NCBI RefSeq assembly: GCF_902459535.1
Contig: NZ_LR699553.1
Span: forward strand, 4,402,001-4,466,000
Length of the DNA: 64,000 bases
Source: Paraburkholderia dioscoreae
Lineage (GTDB): Bacteria; Pseudomonadota; Gammaproteobacteria; Burkholderiales; Burkholderiaceae
Direction of reading: 5' to 3'
Positions 25,847-33,978 of this stretch are shown here, in pieces (the first letter of the stretch is position 1; each line of letters opens with the position of its first letter). The notes beneath the pieces were generated by a model. That model worked only from the letters and a program-made list of their open reading frames with translations. It did not search any database and had not been told where the DNA came from. The position numbers and the translations under genes were made by a program.

Positions 25847-28216
25847 ATGGTTTTGCGTCGCGTCGCAACGGCGCTGCTGGTGGCTGGCTTGATCACCGCG
25901 CAGACGGCACAGGCACAGGTGACACTCAACTTCGTCAACGCCGACATCGACCAGGTGGCCAAGGCGATCGGCGCGGCAACCGGTAAAACGATCATCGTCG
26001 ACCCGCGTGTGAAAGGTCAGTTGAATCTCGTGTCGGAAAATGCGGTGCCTGAAGATCAGGCGCTGAAGACCTTGCAGTCCGCGCTGCGCATGCAGGGCTT
26101 CGCGCTGGTGCAGGACCACGGCGTGCTGAAAGTCGTGCCCGAGGCCGATGCCAAGCTGCAAGGCGTGCCGACCTACGTCGGCAACGCGCCTACCGCGCGC
26201 GGCGACCAGGTGGTCACGCAGGTGTTCGTGCTGAAGAACGAATCGGCCAACAATCTGCTGCCGGTGCTGCGCCCGCTGATCTCGCCGAACAACACCGTGG
26301 CGGCCTACCCCGCCAACAACACGATCGTAGTCACCGACTACGCCGACAACGTGCGGCGTATTGCGCAGATCATCGCGGGTGTGGACACGGCGGCGGGCCA
26401 GTCGGTATCAGTGGTGCAACTGAAGAACGCGAATGCGATCGACATCGCCACGCAACTCTCCAAGATGCTCGATCCGGGTTCGATCGGCAGCACCGATGCG
26501 ACGTTGAAGGTTTCGATCACGGCCGATCCGCGCACCAACTCGCTGCTGATCCGCGCGTCGAACGGCGCGCGTCTCGCGGCGGCCAAGCAGCTGGCGAAGG
26601 AACTCGACACGCCGACCACGATGCCCGGCAACATCCACGTCGTGCCGCTGCGCAACGCGGACGCGACGAGACTCGCCAAGACCTTGCGCGGCATGTTCGG
26701 CAAAGGCGGCGATACGGGCTCGTCGGCGAACTCGAACGACGCGAATTCGTTCAACCAGAACGGCGGTGGCGGGTTGGGCGGCAACAATTCGACCGGCACG
26801 TCGGGTACGCCGCCGTTGCCGTCGGGTGGTCTGGGCAGTGGCTCGATGGCGTCGCCGATGGGCGGCGGGGGCGGCTACGGCGCGGGCGGGGGTTCCAATT
26901 CCGGCGGCCTGCTAGGTAACGACAAGGACAAGAGCGACGACAATCAGGCGGGCGGCATGATCCAGGCGGATGCCGCAACCAACTCGCTGATCGTCACGGC
27001 GGCCGAGCCGGTGTACCGCAACCTGCGGGCTGTGATCGACCAGCTCGACGCACGTCGCGCGCAGGTTTATCTCGAGGCGTTGATCGTCGAGTTGAACTCG
27101 AACACGAGCGGCAACCTCGGCATTCAGTGGCAGGTCGCGAACAATTCGATCTTCGCCGGCACCAATCTGCAGACCGGCAGCAGCAACAGCATCGTCAATC
27201 TGACGGCGGGCGCCGTCGCGGCCGGGGCAGCCGGTGCGGCCACCGGTGGTCTCGCTAGCGCGATCGGCACCCAGGGTCTCCAGCAGGGCCTCAATATCGG
27301 CTGGATCCACAACATTTTCGGTGTGCAGGGACTCGGAGCGCTGCTGCAGGCGCTGTCGCAGACCGCCGACGCGAACGTGCTGTCCACGCCTAACCTCATA
27401 ACGCTCGACAACGAAGAAGCCAAGATCGTCGTCGGCACCAATGTGCCGATCCAGACGGGTTCGTATTCGAATCTCACGAGCTCGACCGCTACCTCGGCGT
27501 TCAACACTTACGATCGCGTGGACGTGGGCCTGACGCTGCACGTCAAGCCGCAAATCACCGACGGCGGCATTCTCAAGCTGCAGCTCTATACGGAAGACTC
27601 GGCGATCGTGACCGGCACCACCAACGCCACGACCAATCCGGCGGGCCCGGAATTCACCAAGCGTTCGATCCAGTCGACGGTGCTGGCCGATAACGGCGAG
27701 ATCATCGTGCTGGGCGGCCTGATGCAGGACAACTATCAGGTCAGCAACAGCAAGGTGCCGCTGCTCGGCGATATTCCGTGGATCGGCCAACTGTTCCGCT
27801 CGGAACAGAAGACCCGCAACAAGACCAACCTGATGGTGTTTTTGCGCCCGGTGATCATCAGCGATCGTGGTACGGCCCAGGCCGTGACGTCGAATCGCTA
27901 CGACTACATTCAGGGCGTGCAGGGCGCGTACAGGCAGGACAATAACCTGATGAAGGACAATGACGACCCGGTGGTGCCGCCCATGCCGATCGGTCCGAGC
28001 CAGGGTGGTTCGCCCGAGATGAATCTGTTCGATCTCGACAAGATGCGCCGGCAGAAGATGGCGCCTGCGCCGGCTAACGGCGGTGCTGCCACGAACGGCG
28101 CGGCGGCCACTACCGGTACTCCCCTACAGAGCAGTCCTGCTACCGTTGGGCCTGCCGTGCAGAGCAGCCCGATCACCGTGTCGCCTTCCACTGCTTCGCC
28201 CGGAGTGCGGCCGTGA
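25847..28216 (+). CDS. gspD: Type II secretion outer-membrane secretin
   Basis: GspD forms the outer-membrane channel of the type II secretion system. A signal peptide (MVLRRVATALLVAGLITAQTAQA) precedes the N0 domain (VTLNFVNADIDQVAKAIG), N1-N3 domains and the C-terminal secretin domain (VPLLGDIPWIGQLFRS, TNLMVFLRPVII). A Gly/Ser/Asn-rich insert of about 80 residues (near 280-360) lies in the N3 region, and the last 60 residues are Ala/Thr/Pro rich. I chose the ATG at 25847 because AGAAG lies just before it; an ATG at 25832 is an alternative. It begins the plus-strand gsp operon and overlaps gspE. Confidence 0.95.
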   Translation: MVLRRVATALLVAGLITAQTAQAQVTLNFVNADIDQVAKAIGAATGKTIIVDPRVKGQLNLVSENAVPEDQALKTLQSALRMQGFALVQDHGVLKVVPEADAKLQGVPTYVGNAPTARGDQVVTQVFVLKNESANNLLPVLRPLISPNNTVAAYPANNTIVVTDYADNVRRIAQIIAGVDTAAGQSVSVVQLKNANAIDIATQLSKMLDPGSIGSTDATLKVSITADPRTNSLLIRASNGARLAAAKQLAKELDTPTTMPGNIHVVPLRNADATRLAKTLRGMFGKGGDTGSSANSNDANSFNQNGGGGLGGNNSTGTSGTPPLPSGGLGSGSMASPMGGGGGYGAGGGSNSGGLLGNDKDKSDDNQAGGMIQADAATNSLIVTAAEPVYRNLRAVIDQLDARRAQVYLEALIVELNSNTSGNLGIQWQVANNSIFAGTNLQTGSSNSIVNLTAGAVAAGAAGAATGGLASAIGTQGLQQGLNIGWIHNIFGVQGLGALLQALSQTADANVLSTPNLITLDNEEAKIVVGTNVPIQTGSYSNLTSSTATSAFNTYDRVDVGLTLHVKPQITDGGILKLQLYTEDSAIVTGTTNATTNPAGPEFTKRSIQSTVLADNGEIIVLGGLMQDNYQVSNSKVPLLGDIPWIGQLFRSEQKTRNKTNLMVFLRPVIISDRGTAQAVTSNRYDYIQGVQGAYRQDNNLMKDNDDPVVPPMPIGPSQGGSPEMNLFDLDKMRRQKMAPAPANGGAATNGAAATTGTPLQSSPATVGPAVQSSPITVSPSTASPGVRP

Positions 28217-29781
28217 GTACGCCGTCCATGCCGCCGTCAGCGTCCGCGTCGCTGGCAGCAACGCGAACCGGTGCTGCGGCACAAGCCACGGTAATTCCGT
28301 CCGCGGGCGCGACGGAGCATGCCGGACGCGAGGCGCCGTCGGCGATCGCCGCGCGGCTCGTGCCGTACGGTTTTGCGCGTGCCGGCCAGATTCTGGTCGC
28401 GCATCAGCATGCGGACAGCCTCGAAGTCTGGATCAGCGAACGCACGAGCGACGCCGCGCTTTCCGAAGTGGCGCGCAACTTCGGCGCCGTGTCGATCGTA
28501 CGTCTGCCCGCCGACGAACTCGCGCAGGCGATCAACCAGGCGTACGCGCGCCAGGACGGCAGCGCTGCGCAAGTGGTGGGCGAAGTGGAAGGCGAAGTCG
28601 ATCTTTCGCGGCTCATGCAGGACATTCCCGAGGTGGAAGATCTGCTGGAGTCGGAAGACGACGCGCCAATCATCCGCATGATCAACGCGCTGCTCACGCA
28701 AGCGGCGCGCGAACAGGCGTCGGATATTCATATCGAGCCGTTCGAGACTTCTTCTGTGGTGCGCTTTCGCGTGGACGGCACGCTGCGCGATGTGGTGCGC
28801 CCGAAGAAAGCGCTGCACGGCGCGCTGATTTCGCGGATCAAGATCATGGCGCAGCTCGACATTGCCGAAAAGCGCTTGCCGCAGGACGGCCGCATCACGC
28901 TGCGAGTGGGTGGCCGCCCGGTCGACGTGCGCGTCTCGACGCTGCCGACCGGCCACGGCGAACGCGCGGTGCTGCGTTTGTTGGAGAAAGACGCATCGCG
29001 CCTGAATCTCGAAGCGCTCGGCATGGCGCCAGACACGCTCGTCAAGTTCGACAAGCTGATCGGCAGGCCGCACGGCATCGTGCTGGTGACCGGGCCGACC
29101 GGCTCCGGTAAAACGACCACGCTGTATGCGGCGATGTCGCGGCTCGAAACGGCGACCACGAACATCATGACGGTCGAAGACCCGATCGAATACGACCTGT
29201 CCGGCATCGGCCAGACGCAGGTCAACGAGCGGATCGGCATGACTTTCGCGCGGGCGCTGCGCTCGATTCTGCGGCAGGATCCGGACGTCATCATGATCGG
29301 TGAAATCCGCGACCTGGAGACCGCGCAGATCGCGGTGCAGGCCTCGTTGACGGGCCACCTCGTGCTCGCCACGCTGCACACCAACGACGCGGCCTCCGCC
29401 GTGACGCGTCTGACCGACATGGGCGTGGAGCCGTATCTGCTGGCGTCGTCGCTGCTCGGCGTGCTGGCGCAGCGGCTCGTGCGGCGTCTGTGCCCGGTGT
29501 GTCGCGAAGAGCGTGTGGAGGAAGACGGCAGCGTACGCTGGCATCCGGTCGGTTGCGAGCGGTGCGGCCACTCCGGTTATGCGGGACGTCGCGGCGTCTA
29601 CGAACTGCTGCTGATCGACGACCACATCCGCACGCTGGTTCACCGCAACGCGGCCGATGCGGAAATCCTCACCGCCGGCCGCGCGCAAGGCATGCGCACG
29701 CTGCGCGAGGATGCGGACCGCTGGCTCGCTTCCGGGCTGACATCGCTCGAAGAAGTGATCCGCGTGACGGGCGGAGCATAA
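28213..29781 (+). CDS. gspE: Type II secretion ATPase
   Basis: GspE is the 522-aa cytoplasmic hexameric ATPase that powers pseudopilus assembly. Walker A GPTGSGKTTT is near residues 294-303, the Asp and His boxes are present (EDPIEYDL, GHLVLATLHTNDA) and Walker B is DPDVIMIGEIRD. A tetracysteine zinc subdomain lies near residues 426-450 (LCPVC...CERCG). The start is GTG at 28213, overlapping the gspD stop by 4 bp. The N-terminal 40 residues are low-complexity Ser/Ala/Pro. Confidence 0.96.
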   Translation: MSTPSMPPSASASLAATRTGAAAQATVIPSAGATEHAGREAPSAIAARLVPYGFARAGQILVAHQHADSLEVWISERTSDAALSEVARNFGAVSIVRLPADELAQAINQAYARQDGSAAQVVGEVEGEVDLSRLMQDIPEVEDLLESEDDAPIIRMINALLTQAAREQASDIHIEPFETSSVVRFRVDGTLRDVVRPKKALHGALISRIKIMAQLDIAEKRLPQDGRITLRVGGRPVDVRVSTLPTGHGERAVLRLLEKDASRLNLEALGMAPDTLVKFDKLIGRPHGIVLVTGPTGSGKTTTLYAAMSRLETATTNIMTVEDPIEYDLSGIGQTQVNERIGMTFARALRSILRQDPDVIMIGEIRDLETAQIAVQASLTGHLVLATLHTNDAASAVTRLTDMGVEPYLLASSLLGVLAQRLVRRLCPVCREERVEEDGSVRWHPVGCERCGHSGYAGRRGVYELLLIDDHIRTLVHRNAADAEILTAGRAQGMRTLREDADRWLASGLTSLEEVIRVTGGA

Positions 29782-29785
29782 GCGC

Positions 29786-31003
29786 ATGCCGGCATTTCGT
29801 TTCGAAGCGATCGACGCGGCGGGCAAGGCACAAAAAGGCGTGCTCGACGCAGACAGCGCGCGCGGCGCGCGGACCAATCTGCGTTCGCAGGGACTGACGC
29901 CGCTCGTTGTCGAACCGGCGGCTACGCGTACGCGCGGCGAGCGCAATCAACGGCTGTCGCTGGGGCGGCGTTTGTCGCAACGCGAGCAGGCGATCCTGAC
30001 GCGCCAGCTCGCCAGCCTGCTGATCGCGGGCCTGCCGCTCGACGAAGCGCTCTCGGTGCTGACCGAGCAATCGGAGCGCGACTACATTCGCGAACTGATG
30101 GCGTCGATCCGCGCGGAAGTGCTCGGCGGCCATTCGCTCGCCAATGCGCTGACGCAGCATCCGAAAGACTTCCCCGAGATCTACCGCGCGCTGGTCGCGG
30201 CCGGTGAACATACCGGCAAGCTCGGTCTGGTGCTGTCGCGGCTCGCCGACTATATCGAGCAACGCAATGCGCTGAAGCAGAAGATCGTGCTCGCGTTCAC
30301 GTATCCGGCGATCGTCACGCTCATCGCCTTCGGCATCGTCACGTTTCTGTTGAGCTACGTGGTGCCGCAGGTGGTGAACGTGTTCGCCAGCACCAAGCAG
30401 CAACTGCCCTTCCTCACCATCACGATGATGGCGCTGTCCGGGTTCGTGCGGAACTGGTGGTGGGCGATGTTGATCGGCGTGGTCGTGCTGATGTATCTGG
30501 TGCGCTCGATTCTGAAGCAGCCCGGCGCGCGCCTCGCTTTCGACCGCTGGCTGCTCACTGCCCCGCTGCTCGGCAAACTCGTGCGCGGCTACAACACCGT
30601 GCGCTTTGCGAGCACGCTCGGCATTCTGACCGCGGCTGGCGTGCCGATTCTGCGCGCGCTGCAAGCCGCCGCCGAAACGCTCAGCAACAACGCCATGCGC
30701 GAGAACATCGACGACGCAATCGTGCGCGTTCGCGAGGGCACGTCGTTGTCGCGCGCGCTCGGCAATACGAAGACGTTTCCGCCGGTGCTGGTTCACCTGA
30801 TCCGTTCGGGCGAAGCGACCGGCGACGTGACCACGATGCTCGACCGCGCGGCCGACGGCGAAGCGCGCGAGCTGGAACGCCGCACGATGTTCCTGACGAG
30901 TCTGCTGGAGCCGTTGCTGATTCTGGCGATGGGTGGCGTGGTGCTGGTGATCGTGCTGGCGGTGATGCTGCCGATCATCGAATTGAACAACCTGGTGCAG
31001 TAA
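29786..31003 (+). CDS. gspF: Type II secretion inner-membrane platform protein
   Basis: GspF (405 aa) is the polytopic platform protein that couples GspE to the pseudopilus. Two T2SF domains are visible, each with the GLPLDEAL/GVPILRAL motif, and three membrane segments lie near residues 170-195, 215-240 and 375-400. It starts 4 bp after gspE. It ends the gspDEF block; gspC follows on the opposite strand. Confidence 0.96.
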   Translation: MPAFRFEAIDAAGKAQKGVLDADSARGARTNLRSQGLTPLVVEPAATRTRGERNQRLSLGRRLSQREQAILTRQLASLLIAGLPLDEALSVLTEQSERDYIRELMASIRAEVLGGHSLANALTQHPKDFPEIYRALVAAGEHTGKLGLVLSRLADYIEQRNALKQKIVLAFTYPAIVTLIAFGIVTFLLSYVVPQVVNVFASTKQQLPFLTITMMALSGFVRNWWWAMLIGVVVLMYLVRSILKQPGARLAFDRWLLTAPLLGKLVRGYNTVRFASTLGILTAAGVPILRALQAAAETLSNNAMRENIDDAIVRVREGTSLSRALGNTKTFPPVLVHLIRSGEATGDVTTMLDRAADGEARELERRTMFLTSLLEPLLILAMGGVVLVIVLAVMLPIIELNNLVQ

Positions 31004-31101
31004 GGCCGGGAAAGAAACTGGATTGCGCGAGGGGCGGCGCCGGGTATCGGCGCGGCGAACGCGCAATCGGTCGGAACGAAGCTGCTGTTCGGCGCCTTGT
31101 T

Positions 31102-31521
31102 TCAGCGCACGTAGATCGTGGGACCGGCGGGGTTGGCCGGCAGGAACACTTCGGAGTGCGCGCCATTGCGGTCGATGATGATCGAGCGGGCGCGGACCTC
31201 GGAGAGTTTGGCGCCTTGCATCAGCGCGCTGCCGAGCGACACCGCATGCGGTGGTTCGCCGCCGACGCTGACGATAGCCGCGGCGCCTTCCCGCAACGCG
31301 AGGATGCCGAACAGCCGCACGTCCTGGTTGGCGCTGCGCGTGAGCTGGCCGCCGAACAGCGTGGCGGCCTGGTCGGTCGAGACCTGCGCATGCGCGGCGG
31401 CGGCGGGCAAGGGCGCACCGGACATCGTGCTGAGCGTGATGACCCAATAGGTCAGCGTCGCGCAGAACACGGCGAACAGCGCGAGCGACAGAAGGCGGAT
31501 TTGGATGGCGTTCATGCGCAT
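31102..31521 (-). CDS. gspC: Type II secretion protein GspC, short form, opposite strand
   Basis: GspC links the inner-membrane platform to the secretin. This short protein (about 139 aa) has one membrane segment near residues 8-28 (LLSLALFAVFCATLTYWV) and a homology region (LFGGQLTRSANQDVRLFGIL ... GAKLSEVRARSIIIDRNG). It lacks the C-terminal PDZ domain of canonical GspC. It is convergent with gspF and divergent from gspG, so it needs its own promoter. The ATG at 31521 or 31524 is likely; the upstream extension to 31653 crosses a repeat. Confidence 0.85.
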   Translation of the reverse strand: MRMNAIQIRLLSLALFAVFCATLTYWVITLSTMSGAPLPAAAAHAQVSTDQAATLFGGQLTRSANQDVRLFGILALREGAAAIVSVGGEPPHAVSLGSALMQGAKLSEVRARSIIIDRNGAHSEVFLPANPAGPTIYVR

Positions 31522-31600
31522 CATTGTACGGACTATTGTGAAAATTGCGTTGGATTGAAAGGGCTTCCTTAGCCTCGCGCTTCGAGCTCGATCCCAGAGA

Positions 31601-31636
31601 GGGTGAGCAAACCTGGAGTAGCCCGGCGTTTTCTGA
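31601..31636. repeat. Intergenic hairpin repeat, copy 2
   Basis: GGTGAGCAAACCTGG...GCCCGGCGTTTTCT resembles the hairpin repeat at 22601-22640, with less perfect arms. It lies in the divergent gspC-gspG region. Confidence 0.4.
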
Positions 31637-31752
31637 CGACCCTTCAACTCCATGACATTAAAATGACCGGCCGGGCGTGTTCAATGGCACCTGATTGCTG
31701 AAATACGAATCCCGCCCAGTCGAAAATTTCATCTGAAAAGAGGTAGCAAGCT

Positions 31753-32217
31753 ATGCAACTGTCGAGCACTCGCCGTCATGAAATCGCGGGTCCGCGTAGC
31801 CGTCGTCAGCGCGGTTTCACGCTGATCGAAATCATGGTCGTGATCGCGATTCTGGGCATTCTGGCCGCGTTGATCGTGCCGAAGATCATGAGCCGTCCCG
31901 ACGAGGCGCGGCGTGTGGCCGCCAAGCAGGACATCGGCACGGTCATGCAGGCGCTGAAACTCTACCGTCTCGACAACGGCCGTTATCCGACCCAGGAGCA
32001 AGGCCTGCGCGCGCTGATCGAAAAGCCGAGCACGGACCCCGTGCCGAACAACTGGAAGGACGGCGGTTATCTCGAACGTCTGCCGAACGATCCGTGGGGT
32101 AACGCGTATCAGTATCTGAATCCGGGTGTGCACGGCGAGATCGACGTGTTCAGTTATGGCGCGGACGGCAAGGCGGGTGGCGAAGGCAACGATGCCGACG
32201 TGGGCTCGTGGCAGTAG
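31753..32217 (+). CDS. gspG: Type II secretion major pseudopilin
   Basis: GspG (154 aa) is the major pseudopilin. The prepilin peptidase site is RG-FTLIE with cleavage after Gly21 and Glu26 at mature position 5. The C-terminal half has the calcium-site region (LPNDPWGNAYQYL...DVFSYGADGKAGG). A GAGG ribosome site precedes the ATG. It is the first gene of the gspGHIJKLMN block, so a promoter lies in the divergent gap shared with gspC. Confidence 0.97.
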   Translation: MQLSSTRRHEIAGPRSRRQRGFTLIEIMVVIAILGILAALIVPKIMSRPDEARRVAAKQDIGTVMQALKLYRLDNGRYPTQEQGLRALIEKPSTDPVPNNWKDGGYLERLPNDPWGNAYQYLNPGVHGEIDVFSYGADGKAGGEGNDADVGSWQ

Positions 32218-32313
32218 GAAGTCGATGATTCTCCGGCGCGCGGCGGCCTGAACCCCGCGCGTTCCTCAATGCAGCGTGGTTCGATTTTGAGTTGATTGTT
32301 CGTGGCCGGCACT

Positions 32314-32895
32314 ATGCGATTGTCCGCTTGCAAGTCCCGTGTGGGCTCGCCGTGTATGGCTTCGTTGCCGCGCGCGGCGTGTGCCGGCGCGCGTTTTCAT
32401 GGCGTGCGCCGCTCACGTGGCGCGAGCGCGTACGGCGGCCGCAAACGCGCGGCGGGTTTCACGCTGCTGGAAATGCTGGTGGTGCTGGTGATTGCGGGCC
32501 TGCTGGTGTCCTTGACCGCGCTGACGATCACGCGCAATCCGCGCACCGACCTCAACGAAGAAGCACAGCGTCTCGCGTTGCTCTTCGAATCGGCCGGCGA
32601 CGAAGCGCAGGTGCGCGCGCGGCCGATCGCCTGGCAACCGGTCGAAGGCGGCTTCCGTTTCGACCTGCGTACCGAAGACGGCTGGCGTCCGCTGCGTGAC
32701 GATCTGCTTGGGCCGCGTCACTGGGAAGGCGGCGTGACAGGCGTGAGCATCAATTATCCCGGCTCGGATACGCAACCCAGCCGGCTCGTATTCGGTACCG
32801 AGGCGATCGACGTGCCGGTGCAGATCACGCTGTTTTCGGCAGTCGGGAGCGCGACGATTGTCGGCACCGGCAATGGCCGCTACGAGGTGCATTGA
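32314..32895 (+). CDS. gspH: Type II secretion minor pseudopilin
   Basis: GspH (193 aa from the chosen start) has the prepilin motif AAG-FTLLE with cleavage after residue 48. The leader is long and basic for a prepilin; an ATG at 32356 would shorten it to 34 residues. The body has the GspH pattern (NEEAQRLALLFESAGDEAQVRARPIAW). It is followed directly by gspI. Confidence 0.9.
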   Translation: MRLSACKSRVGSPCMASLPRAACAGARFHGVRRSRGASAYGGRKRAAGFTLLEMLVVLVIAGLLVSLTALTITRNPRTDLNEEAQRLALLFESAGDEAQVRARPIAWQPVEGGFRFDLRTEDGWRPLRDDLLGPRHWEGGVTGVSINYPGSDTQPSRLVFGTEAIDVPVQITLFSAVGSATIVGTGNGRYEVH

Positions 32896-32896
32896 G

Positions 32897-33313
32897 ATGC
32901 GTCGTTGCAGGAGCATGACGGCTCGCGAAACGGTTCACGGCGCGCAGCGCGGTTTTACGATGATCGAAGTGCTGGTCGCCCTGGCGATCATCGCGGTGGC
33001 GCTGGCGGCGTCGTTGCGCGCCGTGGGCAGTCTCGCGAGTGGCGAGGCCGATCTGCATCGCCGGTTGCTGGCAGGCTGGAGCGCGGACAACACGCTGGCG
33101 CAATTGCATCTCGCGCATGCGTGGCCGAACGTGGGTTCGACGAGCTTCGATTGTTCGCAGGGCAACTTGCAGTTGATCTGTACGGAGCATGTGACGGCAA
33201 CGCCGAATCCGGTGTTTCGTCGTGTGGAAGTGATGGTGACGATGCCGGGCGGGTCCGGCAATCTGGCTCAGATGGTGACGGTGGTCGCGAATGAAAACAA
33301 CCGTTCGCTCTGA
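32897..33313 (+). CDS. gspI: Type II secretion minor pseudopilin
   Basis: GspI (138 aa) has the prepilin site QRG-FTMIE with cleavage after Gly19 and the GspI-type segment LASGEADLHRRLLAGWSADNTLA. The ATG at 32897 follows the gspH stop by one base, so the two are coupled. The end overlaps gspJ by 23 bp. Confidence 0.92.
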   Translation: MRRCRSMTARETVHGAQRGFTMIEVLVALAIIAVALAASLRAVGSLASGEADLHRRLLAGWSADNTLAQLHLAHAWPNVGSTSFDCSQGNLQLICTEHVTATPNPVFRRVEVMVTMPGGSGNLAQMVTVVANENNRSL

Positions 33314-33977
33314 GCGCCGCCGCCCGTTCGGCGCAAGGGGCGCGCGCGGTTTCACGCTGATCGAATTGCTGGTGGCGATTGCGATTCTGGCGGTGATTGC
33401 CGTGCTGTCGTGGCGTGGGCTCGACCAGATCATTCGCGGCCGGCAGACCATCACGAACGCCATGGAAGACGAGCGCGTGTTCGCGCAGCTATTCGACCAG
33501 ATGCGGATCGACGCGCGCCAGGCCGCATCGGACGACGAGTCCGGGCAGGCGGCCGTGTCGGTATCCGCCAGCGTGTTGCAGATCGTGCGGCAGATCAACT
33601 TGCCGGGCGCGGCGCCGCGCTTGCAGGTGGTGCGGTATCGGGTGTCCAGCGGACGAGTGGTTCGGTATGCTTCGCCGCCGTTGGGGAATATGGGCGAGTT
33701 GCGGCGGGCGCTGCGCGGTGGTGAGGGTGAAGGATGGAGTAGCGTGCCCCTGATGGGCGGGGTCGGGGCGATTTCGGCGCAGGTGTATGTGCCGAAGGTG
33801 GGTTGGACTACGCAGATGAGCGATGTGCAGAGTGCGATTACGGAGGCGGACAATAATCTGAAAGTGCCCCAGTTGGGGAGTGCGCCGCTGCCGCGGTCGG
33901 TGACGGGGTTGCAGGTGAGTGTTGGGGCGACTTCTTTGGCTCGGCCAGTTACTCGGGTTTTTCTCGTCGGAGAGTGA
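33291..33977 (+). CDS. gspJ: Type II secretion minor pseudopilin
   Basis: GspJ (228 aa) has the prepilin site ARG-FTLIE with cleavage after Gly20 and typical GspJ segments (WRGLDQIIRGRQTITN, RVFAQLFDQMRIDARQA). The last 300 bp become strongly G/T-rich on the coding strand, unlike gspG-gspI, and the gene ends one base before the ATG that opens into the inserted palindromic element and gspK. Confidence 0.92.
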   Translation: MKTTVRSERRRPFGARGARGFTLIELLVAIAILAVIAVLSWRGLDQIIRGRQTITNAMEDERVFAQLFDQMRIDARQAASDDESGQAAVSVSASVLQIVRQINLPGAAPRLQVVRYRVSSGRVVRYASPPLGNMGELRRALRGGEGEGWSSVPLMGGVGAISAQVYVPKVGWTTQMSDVQSAITEADNNLKVPQLGSAPLPRSVTGLQVSVGATSLARPVTRVFLVGE

Positions 33978-33978
33978 A

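Noticed and set aside
26912..27790. Long antisense open frame within gspD, and similar frames opposite other genes
   Set aside because: GC-rich genes create long shadow frames; compositions are Arg/His-rich with no family resemblance.
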